Of a stretch of 64,000 nt of DNA, positions 45,869 through 58,314 are shown piece by piece; position 1 is the stretch's first letter; each line of letters opens with the position of its first letter. The stretch comes from Heterotrichella gracilis. Its lineage: Eukaryota > Sar > Xanthophyceae > Tribonematales > Xanthonemataceae. The position numbers and the translations under genes are program-made. The stretch spans positions 62,328 through 126,327 of the forward strand of contig JAULBX010006109.1 in the NCBI GenBank assembly GCA_032358255.1. The letters run 5' to 3'. Under the pieces are notes generated by a model, which saw only the letters and a program-made list of their open reading frames with translations, was not told the DNA's origin and did no database searches.

Positions 45869-47158
45869 ATGAGGCTCCTGCCTAGTCGGCACATGGGTGG
45901 CGTCGGCGCCGCCGCCCGCCCCACTCTGCACCTTTCCCGGACGCCGCCCCCTACCCTCCGCCCCACCCTCCGCACCACCTGCACAGCGGCGAACGGCACA
46001 GAGGCACAGGTACGCAGTTGTGCTCCCCATATTACCCCGACAAGAGACACACAAGGCACACTGTTTTATGGCCCACTGGACCAGCCTACAAGCCAGCTCT
46101 GGCACCCTCCCACCCTCCCACCCTCCCACCCTCCCACGGGAATCCCACCACCCTTCTGTGTTGGTTTATACTAGTTTGGTGTTAACCAGTGTACTGCATT
46201 TTTACCCCTGGGCAGACCAGCAGGAGCAGTCTCTCTCTCCCCCACTACACCCTCCACGTCCCCGCCCCCCACCTCTTACCCCCTCACCCCCCTGCAGGTT
46301 CCCCCCTCCGCTGTTGAGATGCTTGTGGCCACCAAGGAGGGCATGGATGTGAGCCGGGGCGCATCGGCACGGGGGCTGCCCCGGCAGCCGATCAGGCGGG
46401 TGGTGCCGCAGCCAAGGGGGGTAACAACAGGTGAGGGGGGTGGGGAGCAGGATCTGGGGGTTTGGTCAAGGGGCGTTTGGGGTGCATGGTGCCGCGATAA
46501 CAACAGGGCGATGGTGCCAAAGCCATGAGGAGCAACACCAGGGGTCGGGGACTTGGGTTGCATGTGGGTCGGAGCAGTGGTGGATTGGCGGGGATGGTGG
46601 TGGCGCAGCCAAGGGGCTAACAATGGGTGGGGGGTGGGGAGTGGAATCTGGGGTGTGGCAATCTGCATGTGGGGGTGCACGGCAGTCAGGAGGATGGTGC
46701 TGGAGCCCAGGGGTGAGGGGCGAGGGGTGAGGGTGGTATACAGCGGGACAGTAAGCTGTGCGCAATCGCTGCAGTTTTGGAGGCAGACGACTGATGATGT
46801 TACTTTCAGTCAATTTCAGCAACTGGCCATAGCATCCTTCATCCGGCTCCCAGACACCTAGCACTCTGGGCAACGTCAGCAACCCAATTCCACCACTACT
46901 TGCCTGCGATATCCTATCCCACACACAAAAACACCCCCTCTCCCCACCACCGCCGGACCCACCCTCCACCTCCCTACCTCCTCCAGGCCCGGCTGATGAG
47001 GGCAGCCCGCCAGGTGGCGGCACGGGGCTTGCCCCCCGCGCCAGGTCAGCCATCCTGCCCTCCTACTCGCGCCAGATGCGCGCGGAGTTTGGGGTGGCGC
47101 ACGCCGAGGTGCAGGCCAAGAACCAGGAGATCAACCAGCTGCGCCTGGCGCTGAGGTG

Positions 47159-47205
<47 letters not shown>

Positions 47206-48891
47206 CGCATGGCGTGTGTCGAAGTAGTTTACCAAAAGCATAAATCAAGCCAAAGTACTATACCAGGAGCCTGGAGATACCTGGACGTGGGTGGAATGAA
47301 GTTGGAAAGGGGTGCGAGGTTGGGGTACGGGTTTAGGGTTTGGAATTTGCGTGGTGTATGCTGACGTGCAGGCCAAGGACCTGGAGATTACATGGCGCTC
47401 AGGCGACTGGTCTCAATGCCAATTAAATAATTGGTTTGGTGGTATGGCGCTTTGAAGGTGTCTCACAGGAATCTTGTACGTAAAATGCATGAAATTAACA
47501 TTTTTGAACAATCACAATTTTGAACCCCACTCCCCACTCCCTACCCCCAGGGCCAAGGACAAGGAGAAGTCTCAGCTGCAGCAGGCGGTGGCGGAGCGCG
47601 ATGGGCGCATCAAGCAAACGCGCGGGGAGCTGCTGCAGTCAAGGGTCATGCTGCAGGTGGGTGGGTGGGATGGAGGGGGGTGCGGACGATGCTGCATGAG
47701 CAGGGGCGTGGAGGAGGGTGGGGGCCATGCTCCTGCTGCGTGAACCATGTGTGGTATGCCTGCCTGGGGGCTGCGAATGGGACTGCCGCTAAGCATCTCC
47801 TTGCCCGCCACTGCTGCACATGAGGTGTGGGTTTGTGTCCCTTAACCCTAGTACATTGGGCCTATCTCTGTCGCCTTGATGCCCCTCTCCCCCCACCCCC
47901 CACCCCCCACTCCCCACCCGGTTGCCCCCTCTCATCACCACTTTATCCTTGGTGACGCGACATGCCTCCAAGCCCTAAACCCTAAACCATCCGCTTCCCC
48001 ACCCCCCGCAGGCCAAGGACCGCCAGCTGTCCGTTGCCTACGAGGCGCTCACACAGGGGTGCACAGAGAGGGCACACATCAGGCAGGAGCTCATAGACCT
48101 GCAGGTAGGGTTTGGGGCATGGTTTAGAAGGGGGTTACGGCCCCAGGGCTGGAGCCAAATGACTGAAGGTTGCAATGCGTGCTTACAGGGGTCGAGAACC
48201 CTCTTGGCTGTATGACATGGCGCAACGACGTTCTCCACATTACTCAGTTTGGGCTGCTGCAGCATGCACGCTGGAGTTTCCTTGGCTGTCTAGGGTTCCA
48301 CTACGCACTAGCAGTTTTGGCATCCTTCCCTGCAAGATGCTCTACCTAGGCACACACAAGTACACACCTCCCCCTCCCCTCCCCTCACATCCTAACGCCG
48401 CCCCCCCTCTGCAACCACCCCCCTTGCAGAACGAGCTGGCCGAGACCACCAAGGAGTTTGAGCTGCTGTCGCGGCACCTGCTCAACCTCAAGGGCGTGAT
48501 GGACACCCTAGAGGAGGCGGACATCTCGCCCGGGTCGGCGCCGGCGGCGCTGAACGCCGCGCCATCCAACGGCGCGGCGGGCGGCGGCGACAGCAAAACC
48601 GCCCTGGCCGTCCTCCAAGAGGCGTTCTGGGGCGGGAAGGACACCCTGTTTGGGTCCAAGGGGGGCAGCAACGGGAACGGCAACGGGGCGGCCGCCGCCA
48701 AGTCCAATGGCAATGGCAATGGCATGGCGCCGGAGCAGGACTCGGCGGCCGGGAGCGCCACGCTTGACCTCCTGCGCAGCATCACGCAGCTGAGCCAGCA
48801 GGTGCTGCAGGAGGCGCGCCAAGACGAGGAGATTTTCAGCAAGATGTTTGCGCACGCGCTGGAGACCGAGAACAGTGACGGGGAGGAATGA
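45869..48891 (+). CDS. Coiled-coil protein with probable chloroplast transit peptide
   Basis: Six exons join in phase: 45869-46009, 46298-46430, 46987-47155, 47551-47656, 48012-48104 and 48430-48891, giving 367 residues. The first 47 residues (MRLLPSRHMGGVGAAARPTL and onward) are rich in Arg, Ser/Thr, Ala and Pro and free of acidic residues, as in plastid transit peptides. From about 115 to 235 the protein is a long charged heptad-like coiled coil (AEVQAKNQEINQLRLAL, AKDKEKSQLQQAVAERDGRI, NELAETTKEFELLSRHLLNL). A Gly/Asn/Ala low-complexity linker follows, then a helical acidic C-terminus. The role is unknown; a structural or scaffolding function in the plastid is inference only. Reading through the GTC after codon CGC AG in exon 3 keeps the frame, so no extra intron is needed there. 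Confidence 0.7.
46480..46645 (+). repeat. Two echoes of coiled-coil exon 2 3' edge
   Basis: The exon 2 end and donor region (original about 46400-46460: gtgccgcagccaaggggggt, then aacaacag, then gtggggagcaggatctggggg) is repeated at about 46488-46550 and about 46595-46655. Both copies include the intron-side DNA (gtggggagtggaatctgggg). Confidence 0.7.
47160..47203 (+). repeat. Poly(G)44 tract directly after a splice donor
   Basis: Forty-four uninterrupted guanines begin four bases into intron 3 of the coiled-coil gene (donor GTGC at 47156). It is the longest homopolymer in the window. The length may reflect sequencing or assembly uncertainty. Confidence 0.9.
47245..47400 (+). repeat. Decayed echoes of coiled-coil exon 3 3' end
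   Basis: About 47345-47400 resembles the exon 3 end (original about 47093-47156: gcgcacgccgaggtgcaggc, then caaga, then ctgg...cgctcagg), with gtgcaggccaagga intact. A weaker copy lies at about 47245-47290 (ccaaagtactataccaggag). Confidence 0.6.
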
Positions 48892-50615
48892 AAGCAAACG
48901 GGGAGGTCATCGGGCGGCACCAGGGAGACGGGAATAGTCCTATTCTAGTCCCCCTGCGCCCACCAACCTCGGCAACCCTGTTGGGCAAGCCCAACCTTCA
49001 GTAGGCAGCCAAGGGGGGGCCGCGTGGTGCTGTCTCGCGCGCTGGAGGCAGCGGTGGAAGGCGAGGAATGATAAGGAGGGGAGGGATAAGTAATGGGCAA
49101 TCGCCGGGCCCTGGATACTGCTGGGTGGATGGTCCAGCAGGGCCCCCTCCCTTTGTGTACAACATTGACAGACAGCCTACAGCCTACTCCACCCAACGGC
49201 TCTGGGGTGCTGTGGGATCACCAAGCCACAAGCAGAGTAGTCGTGGTGGACCGCTAGCAAGGAAAGCGGTCACCCTACGTTCTTCAGGCGTTGCAGCGAC
49301 TTGCGCCATGCGCATTCACGCCCTCGCCCATTACTACCCAGCACCACGATGGTTTGGGGGAAGCAATATCTTTTTGCACCAAATGCTCCTCGGGTAGTGT
49401 GTGCCCACCTTGGTTTCTAATGCAGTCTTGCGCACCGTTACAGGGGAGGGAAAATACAATGCTGTTGACGCTAGTTGAAAAAGTATTCTCCTCAAGTCCT
49501 TGACTGCCAACGCACCCGCTAATAGGCATGCCCGGCTGCAGCACCAGCCTTTTTACCGTTTGTAGTACTGCCGGGATATGATGTGACGCAGGGGCGTTGG
49601 CTGTTGGGGTTTTACAAGTCTGGTTGGTATCAGCCTTGGGTGGTGGCTGGGACTACCAATTTGAGGTGTACCAGGAGGGTTGGTTTGCAAAGTTCCGGGG
49701 TTAAACTTTGAATATTCCTGCCTAATTTGCACGTGCATCCTAGGTATGCATACATGTAGGTTTTGCTCCCCGGTGCATGAATTGGCACACCAATTTCCTC
49801 ACCCTATCTCAGGGTACTGACACAACATTACTAAGCTTAGCCTAGACCATAGCGATTGCCCTGTAGGCAAAGCACCGCATGCATACATGTATGTATATTG
49901 TCCTTCCAATTTGACTATCATTAGGGCCCCTAATTTGAGGGCCGTACATCAGTCGTTTACACAGCGTTTCATCCAGTGTTGGGGATTGCAAATGCAATAA
50001 CTGCCATCATGCCCTTTGGCACCGGGTGTGGCATGCGTGGCGGCAGCACGCTGTCGAACAACATGGGTAGCTGTTGCGCTGTCACTGCAAGCAAGCTGGG
50101 TGATGAGGGTGATCACCTATATTTAACAACACTGACTGCATGTCATATTTTCAGATCATCGGCCCCTTCTGTAGTAAAATCTTATTCCAAAGTCATCGCG
50201 AAATTGTGCCGCAGACACCCTTGCATGGGTGACTGCCAACCATGGTGCACGATCATGATCGACCTGGTTGTACAACACAAAGGTCACAAGCTTGTAACAT
50301 TTTAATAGCAATTATTGCAGACACAAAAACCTTTGGTGGACTTGGTCAAAAATTTCAGCTGAGCTTTGCAGCGACTGCGCTAAGGGCTTCCAACAACTTG
50401 AAGTTCCCAGTGACTGAGAAGGGAATGCCATGCATGGTGCCAAGGCGAAGCTAGGTTACAGGCAAGACCTTTTTTGGAGCCCAAAGGCCCACACAGGGCA
50501 GCACCAGGCCAGAACTGCAGGCATAGCAGTGCAAGGTGCCAATCTGATTCAGCTTCTGATAATTTACTAATGATCCAATGCCATCAAAGGACATTCATTC
50601 CTTATGCGCTGGCCT
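48892..50615. other. Intergenic between convergent coiled-coil and TOP3B genes
   Basis: I see no exon in it. It presumably holds both 3' UTRs. Confidence 0.5.
50456..50460 (-). promoter_or_regulatory. TGTAA polyadenylation signal candidate for TOP3B
   Basis: On the minus strand, TGTAA lies about 155 bp after the TOP3B stop codon. The spacing is plausible for a chlorophyte poly(A) signal. Confidence 0.25.
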
Positions 50616-53600
50616 TCAAAAGTCGCTGAAGCTGAGCAGTGGGTTGCCGTCCCTCCCCCTGCCCCTGCCCCTCCTCCCTCCCCGCCCCCTCCCCTTCCTC
50701 CCCCCCCTGCCCCCTCGCCGCACCCAGCTGCGACCATGTTTCACCTCGCACAGCGGCAGCAGGAACTCGTCGCATACCACGCACCCCCTGGCAGAGGCAC
50801 ACATGGTACTATGTAATCGGTGCGAGATTGAGGTGTAGATGTGAACAGCTACAATGTATCATGTGATGCCATCGATGTGTGTGTGGTGGGTGTGAGGTGA
50901 CATATGGGGGTGTGGTGCTTGGTGCGAGTGCACAAAAGCGTGTGTATGAATTGGAAGGATCACATGGTACAAGTGACCAGCTGGCATGGGATGGCTTGTA
51001 CATGGGTGGGTGTGATACATGGGTGCGTGAGCGTATTTCCCTCCCCTTTTATAGGTTTCCCCCACCTGTAATGCGTTTCCTCCCCTTGCAATGGCGACAC
51101 ACCCTTGCGCCACTCCAGATCCAGCAGCCGCGACCCACACTCCTGCAAGGGGAGGAAACTGGCGAGTGAAGGGGATGCCAGGAGGAACCTCCCATGGGTC
51201 CTGTGGAACCCCATCACCCCCTCACATCTATATACCTCGTCCTCCCAAACCCCCCGCACATGCATTCCCTTTGACAAATACCCCAAAGCGCCCAGCCCAC
51301 ACGAACCCCACACTCCACAATACCCCCCCCTTTCACCCCCCAAATCTACGGACACCACGTACCCCGCATTCCTCCCCTGCCACCTTGACAGCATGCAGGC
51401 CCCCTGGCAGCCCAACCATGAAGCTGCACACGCTGCAGTCAAGGCGCCACTTGGGCCCCGACACTGGGTCCAGCACCAGGCCCCCCGTATCGCACTCTGG
51501 GCATACGGAGGTGCGGGTGCGCGCGGGGGCGTGGCGGCACGTGGGGTGCGCACAGGTGGTGCATGCCATGCCGCTGTGCTTGCCCCCGGGGTCGCCAACC
51601 TGTGGGGAGAAGAAATGTCACATTTGTTCAGGCCCTTTCAGCAGACCATGTACGCAGGGGTTCTTTTAGGGTTTTACTAGGGTGTTGTTCCTGGCCGCGT
51701 CACTGTGCATGCATCCAGACCACTTTCCTAGAGTTTGTGCGCAGGTGGCGCAGACCATGCCGCTGTGCTTGCCGCCGGGGTCGCCAACCTGAAGTTAAGG
51801 GGTTGCGCAGGGTTTATAGAGCTTTTCATAGGGTAAGGTCAGCAGGACATGATGTCAAGCCTGCCGAGTTGTCTCCTTGCATTGAGGGCTTTCTGCAGCA
51901 TTGTTTTAGGCATCTGTTGGCAGCCCATGCTGTTGCCCTGTCCATGCATCCTGACCAGTTTCCTGGCGTTTGCGTCAACGTATTGCCGAGTTTATGTGTA
52001 CGGAATAAAGTAGGTGCCAATCTACTCCGACGCACCTTCACCACCCCCTCAAACGGAGGGTGGTTGAAGCAGTAGGGGCACAGCGGGTAGGTCTTCCCAT
52101 CCACCCCCCCCAGGGAGAACAGCACCAGCTCAAAGTTGTCCAGCGGGCATGTCAGCCCCTTGTACTGCTTCACGCTCCCCCCCTGGGGCACCCCGTACAG
52201 CTCCTCGCAGGTGGGGCAGTACAGGCGCGAGGGCCGGGCCGCGATGTACTTCATGTAGCGGTTGCACTTGCCGCACTTGGACAGCGGCTTGCCTGTGTTT
52301 AGGGTTTAGGGTTTAGGGTGTACTGCATGTAGCGTTGCACTTGCCGCAATTGGAGAGCGGCTTGCCTGCGCACTTTACATCGCGTCATTGCCACGTGTCC
52401 CAATAATACCAGCCAGACTATGGTGCGAGGGTACCCACATAACGTACAAGTACATGCATTGTGTGTGCGCGCATGCAGCTGGCAATAGCATGTGCAGTGA
52501 TGATGTGGTAATGTGCTGTAATCATGTTTTGGTGTGCAGTGATCATTCATTGATGTGCACTAATCATGTGTCGATTTTTGCCCCATGCCAGGCGGCCCCT
52601 ACAAAAACCCTCCCCAAAACCCCCACCTGACGAGGCGATGGGCGAGAAGCTTGCCTCAAACAGGGAGTCCATGCGCGCCACGTGGGTCACAAAGAACAAA
52701 AACTTCTGTGTGAACTCGGCCAGGCAGTGCGCCACCACCGCACCCTTGTCGGCCTGGCCCGCGGCAACCAGGGACAGCTGCTGCTCAACGTGCGCACGCA
52801 CCTGCAGGTAGGGTTTCTGTTAGGGTTTTGATAGGGTATTTGTTAGGGTTTGTGGCAACCAGGGACAGTGATTGCTCGACATGCGCACGCACCTGCAGGG
52901 AAGGGTTTTGGTAAGGGCTTTTTAGGGTTTGGGGTTGGTTTGCAGTCAGCAAGGAAGCTACTGCTCCACGTCCAAAAGTAAACACAGCTGCTCCTGCAAA
53001 TGCCATATTTACCCCTGCTTCATATTGCGGGGATGCAACTGGCACGCCCATGCGCAGGAATGCTGGAGGGAAGAGGGTTTCAACAGCTCCGCCAGCTCTA
53101 CACCATGGTAACCCCCCAAAACCCTTACCTGGGGTTGGCACAGCTCCCTGTCAATCAGCTGGTAGCCCCTTACCAGGGTCACCCCCAGCTCAGTGGGAAT
53201 CACCACCCTGCCACCCCCAATGGACACATAGTTGCGCTCGCAGATGTTGTTGATGTGCGTGGGGATGGAGGCGTCGGTGCCAATCCCGTGTTTTTCCATC
53301 AGCCCTATGAGCTCGCTCTCTGTGAGGTAGCCAGGGGGGGAGGTCTTGCCCTGGTAGAGCTCGATGGATGAGAAGGGGAGGAACTCGCCTTGCTGCAGGG
53401 GGGGGAGGGGGCTGCCCTCCACGGCCTAAATTCGGGAAAACAAGAGGGGGTGTTATAATATGCAATAATATGGAAATTGACATGGACCGGGTTGAGCTGC
53501 TGCCAGGTGGCAACAGCTGAGGGAGTGTCCTACCAAGTACAATATATCAAGGCATTAATTGTCGAGGTAGTCATGGCTGGGCTGTTAGCAGTCGTGTGCC

Positions 53601-56600
53601 CACATGGGGTGATGAGAGGCTTCTCAGCCAGGGTTTGTTGCCCCCCCCTCCGCAGGTTTCCCTGGCCTCATTAGGTTCCCCTAGGGTTTCAGCAGGGTTT
53701 GCCGCGCACCTTCCAGGGCATGATGGCTGTGAAGCCCGGCCTCAGAGGGATCAGACCAGAGAAAGAAAAGCTCTCCCCGCCCCCAGAAAACACCGCCTTG
53801 GTCCGCTTGAACACACAGTCCTGGCTGATTGAACCCAAAAAGTGGCGTGCAACGTAGTCGTAGATGCGCCAATCATCGCCACCCAGGTCGGATTCCGTGG
53901 CCAGTGCCACTGGGGTGATGGGGGGGTGGTCGCCCGCGTTGGTGCCGCCCTGCGAATAGGTAGGGTTCTGGGTGAGGTTTGGATAAGGGGTTCCTCATTA
54001 CCCTATCTGTACTGGTGAAGGGATATCATTAACCCAAAGCATGGTAGTGCGAGGGATATGGTTGCCATAATCACACTGAGAATTTTTGTGTGGCATGAGG
54101 ATGCACGCTGCACCAAAGGCTCAGGTTTCCACCCCCAGACCTGGCAGTAACTGCCCTACTCCGTCAAGAATTTCAAACCCTAAGGGTTGGGCGGACCTCC
54201 CACCTACAAACGTAATGAAACGCTCCCTGTGCAGATGTTTTCCCACTCCATCCTACCCACCTTTGGCTTCACCAGGCTCTGGGCTATGGCCGACGCATAG
54301 GAGCCCCACAGGGGGTGCCGCCTCTGCTTGCCAAGGGGAGTATCAAAGTCAAAGTTAGGGGGGTAGGCGCTGCTTTCTGTGCGGGGGTAGGATATGAAGC
54401 CCTGGATGTACAGCCGCTCAGCTATCTGCAAGGGGGGGAGCGAAAAAGGGTTTGAGAAAGAGGGAAACTTGGTGGGGCGGGTGGTATAACGGGTGTGGTG
54501 GGGTGGTGGACCCTACTGTAGGGTTTTGCCCAGGGACCGTCATGGCATTTCTCTAGAGACTGTCACCCCACCTGCATTGCATGTGCTGGCCCCATCCCCA
54601 GGGCGCTTGAAGCCACCTTGAGCAGTTCCACGGTGTTGAGCCCAGGAGGCCTCCCCTTGCGGTCCTCTTTCTCGCTCACCTGCCAACACATGCTTGATAC
54701 TAGCAGACAGACAAGGAGATGTGCACATCATGGGCAGTAATTCGCCACTGGCGACATGCCTTGTTGATGCAACGGTTGAGCATCCCACACAGAAAAGTCA
54801 GCGTACCATGCAAATGTACAACAGCCTTGTAGATTAGTGTCACAAGCCCTGCCACACACCCACCCCTCCCCTCCCCTCCTCACCTGCACCACCTTGACCC
54901 CCTTCCCATCCGCCACCACCCGGTGAAACACCTTGCCGATGTCCTGGTCAAACACCCTGCCCCGTCCCCATTCCAGCTCCATGCGAATCCCCCCCTTCTG
55001 CACCGCGGGCCGCACAGCCCAGAAGGGCTCCGGCTGGAATGTTGCTATCATCTGGTGCCGCTCCACACAAAAGTTGAGGGTGGGGGTTTGGCATGGTCCG
55101 TAGGAGATGACGTTGGAGTCCAGGTTGCCGTACTTGCCCTGGAAGAACCTGGTCTGGAACCTGGGGCAGGGTTGCCAATTTCATCGTTATTCACGTAAAT
55201 CTGGGGAAATCTATGCAAATAAAGGACTCCCCATGGCCCAACCCATCGTACGGAAAACGAGGATTTGGGGGGGTTTGGCAGTGAACTAGGCCATATAGCG
55301 AACAATTCAACAAATAAAAAAGGGTCGATTGGGTTCCTTTTCGTTCGCAACTATGATAATACACCACAATAGAGTTAATGACTACGATCATGAAGAGTAT
55401 ATAATGACTATAATAATGAGGATTTTGAAATAAAATGGCATCACTGACCTGGTAAATGCCACCCCCACTTTGAGGTCCAGCTCCTGGCGGGCGTCCACAG
55501 CCAGGGCCTCATCGTCATTGGGCGAGACGAGGTTGGCCTGCAAACCACACACAAAACCCTAGCACACAACCCTAATGCACACCAGGAAGGCACTAATTCA
55601 TCCAGTGATGGAAAAACAACAGCGATGGTCTTGACACGCCCGTCGCACTTCAGTGGATCCATGGGGATCCATGGGTGCCGTATTTCCCACATCCGTTATT
55701 GTGATGTACCCCCGCACAGCCATTGCACAGGGTGATTGTTATGGTTTTCAGAAGGGGATTTAACGCACCATAGCGGCGTGGATTTCCGGCGCTGATATTG
55801 CTGAGAAGCGCGCTCGGAACACCTGCTGGCCGTCAACCCTCCTCATCCAGTTGATGGTGTTATCCATCACCTTCACATGGATGGTTCCAAGCGTAGTGAG
55901 TACATGGCAGGACAGGGCAGTATTCATTGGATTCTGCGACCATACGTTGAATGTTGAAACTAGTCGTCTGGTGGTCCATCCAATAATGACTGCATACATT
56001 TCCAAGTCTGCTATCTTTCATTTTTATATATATCAAATATACAAAACAAAAATCAAATGTGATGTGTTTTCCTCCCACCTCAAAGCATATGTTTTCCCCT
56101 TCCCTGTCGCAGTCCAGCCACAGCACCAGGTAGTCGCACCCCTTGGCCTCGGTCTGAAGGTGACGACACACGTGCGCCTGGAGCATGCACAGCAGGCGCA
56201 CATCATTACGGATTTGTGTAGCAAATGTCAAGACAGACCTGCCTGACGCTGTGTATGCCAGTGACTGCTGATGTTTTCTGTATGTTGGCTGTGCATGTAT
56301 TTTGGTACCTACCATTCAAGATACAGGACATTTGCCCTGGAGCAGGATATTGCTGCGGCATACGTTCTGGCGTGGAACAATGCTGTGCACGTGCGGCGGG
56401 CACATGGTACTTGCAAACAGTGCAACCCTTTCCCACTGCATTAAAATGTTTTAGCCATGTGGAGCAATTTTTATAACCACACCTCCCCAGCAAAGGGTTT
56501 GGCGCGCACAAAGCCTACCTTGGGGTTTGCCTCACTCTTGAGGGTTGGGGCTGTGAACAGGGTCAGGGGGTCGGTGGTCTCCCAGTTCTGGAAGTTTGGC

Positions 56601-57558
56601 GGGAAGTCTATGCTGTACACGTGGCCTATGACTGAGGTCATCCTGAAGTGCGCGGGCCTGCCCCTGAAGGCTGCATCAAAGTAGTGCACATCCAGCTGCT
56701 TGCGGTGGGACTCCATCTGGCCAAAAGGCAACATGAACAAGTAAAATACGAAGCCTTTTTTGGGAAAAAAGAAAGAAAATAAGGCGGGGACATCAACACC
56801 GTGGTGTTGCAGTGGCGTGAACTATTGTGGTAGTGGATGAGGGCAGGGTAGGAGTCCGCGCCCCTGTCCCTGAGGCTGCGTCAAAGTAGTGCACATTCAG
56901 CTGCTTGCGGTAGGACCTCATCTGGGAATAAAGGTCGCCGAGTTTTGACAAGGGCAGTAGGGTGTGGCCAGGTTTAGGGTTTTAGGGTTTTAAGTTTAAG
57001 GATGTAGGTTTGAGATGGATGCAGTGAGGAAGAAGGGTGTAGTGAGGAAGCAGGAAGTATCAGGCTGTGTTGTGATTTTCTGCTCGAGCAGCGTGGACAA
57101 GAAAGCGATGGCGCATGGGGGGTGTCGGGGCGGGTGTGTACTGCATGGCAGCCAGATCACGAAGGAGGGGACAAGCATAGGCCAACAGTTCACCAAATCC
57201 ATGTTTGTTGGTTTTGCCACCTTTAATTTTATCCACGGCTCCTATTGTGGAACGGCAGCTGCACCACCCATACATGCACGGTTGCAATGCATGCATGCAA
57301 GATATATGCATGCATTACCCACCCGCCCAAACATCCACTGCACTGCCCACCGCACCCAACCACCCGTACACTACCCACTACCCCGCCTCATGCATGCATG
57401 TGGGACGGCTACCATGCGTGCATGTGCGGTGGCGCACATAATATGTGACACATGCTTGCATTACGCACCCGCCCCTCCGACAGGAACTGCGCAATAGCCA
57501 GGGCCAAGCTGGGCTTCTCAGCAACCATAAGCACCGAGCAGGCTCCCCTGTCAGCCAT
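50616..57558 (-). CDS. TOP3B: DNA/RNA topoisomerase 3-beta
   Basis: Fifteen minus-strand exons join in phase: 57558-57469, 56716-56519, 56177-56079, 55870-55769, 55537-55449, 55160-54884, 54679-54572, 54425-54261, 53949-53710, 53425-53129, 52801-52627, 52292-52036, 51599-51384, 51142-51066 and 50787-50616. The product is 853 residues, close to the animal and plant enzymes. The TOPRIM domain has the catalytic Glu14 in VAEKPS and the metal-binding [10 protein letters not shown] (Asp118/Asp120). Catalytic Tyr334 lies in [27 protein letters not shown] and the NNICERNYV block follow. C-terminal Cys-rich zinc modules run through exons 12-15 ([42 protein letters not shown]). The protein ends in an RGG/GRGR tail, the feature that lets TOP3B bind and act on RNA. 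It relaxes single-stranded-type crossings in DNA and RNA, normally with TDRD3-like partners. All catalytic residues are present. Frames join without a break, so the gene looks functional. Confidence 0.95.
51738..51792 (-). repeat. Echo of TOP3B exon 13 5' edge with functional-looking acceptor
   Basis: A roughly 50-bp copy of the exon 13 beginning (original about 51550-51601) lies in the upstream intron. It keeps a cttcag acceptor and the frame [16 protein letters not shown], including the first zinc Cys pair. No donor follows, so use would truncate or alter the zinc region. Confidence 0.8.
52317..52372 (-). repeat. Echo of TOP3B exon 12 5' edge
   Basis: The copy of about 52248-52294 (start of exon 12, encoding [15 protein letters not shown]) lies 70 bp upstream in transcript order. 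It is separated from the original by two TTTAGGG heptamers. Confidence 0.8.
52853..52985 (-). repeat. Two echoes of TOP3B exon 11 5' edge
   Basis: The exon 11 beginning with its ctgcag acceptor (original about 52766-52806) is copied at about 52853-52900 (reading [14 protein letters not shown]), and more decayed at about 52945-52985. TTAGGGTTT-type DNA lies between copies. Confidence 0.75.
56861..56925 (-). repeat. Echo of TOP3B exon 2 5' edge with acceptor
   Basis: A 60-bp copy of the exon 2 start (original about 56661-56722) lies about 200 bp upstream in the intron. It differs at few positions and keeps a cag acceptor and ATG. It would encode [16 protein letters not shown] in the same frame. 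Confidence 0.85.
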
Positions 57559-58314
57559 AGCGCCCCCAGCTGTGTGCTGAATCGCCCTGTACCCGCGCGG
57601 TTCACCCTCCCGCAACGCTCATTCCGGCATGGCCCATGCCATGGGGGCCTAGGCGCAGCAAATTCAGGCCAACCCGTCTACATTAGCAAACCCATATACA
57701 ACAACCCCCTTGACGCAGGTTACACTCTTGACGCACAGGGGTCAAACTCGGGGTGTGTATGGCGTAGTCAAAGCAGTGCCAGGCCCCTCGCGCAACACAT
57801 GGTTGGGAAGAGCAGGCTATGCTGTCTTGTCCAAGGGCTGAAGGAGCAGAGTCACCGAGTCATATGGTTGAAGCAGCCTGGGCCAAATGTACAAGTTACA
57901 GCCAGCAGTGTGTTGACAGCAACCATACAGATAATGCTCACGCTTTATGGCAAGTAAAAGCAACTTCATTTATTGGTACAAGGCCAGTCAAGGCAATCAT
58001 TTTGTTGAAGTCCCTCATTTTCACATCGTTCACCACCATGAAGCATAGCCTCCCAATCCCATTCACAGCCACACGTTTTCTCGCAGATTCAAACAAGAGC
58101 AGAGCCCTGCCTTCAGGAGAATTCAAGGCAGTGCCATACGATAAAAAATGTAATGTATCAAAGCGACATAGGCCAGCTGTCAGCTGCCACAACTCCCCTC
58201 ACAGTGAGGCAAGGAGCACCACCCGCACTCATGGTGATCCACTCCCCTTGCAGACTGGCAACACTGCTCTTGCAGGTGCTTCATCCCCTCGCAGACCCCG
58301 CGTTGCTAGTGGCG

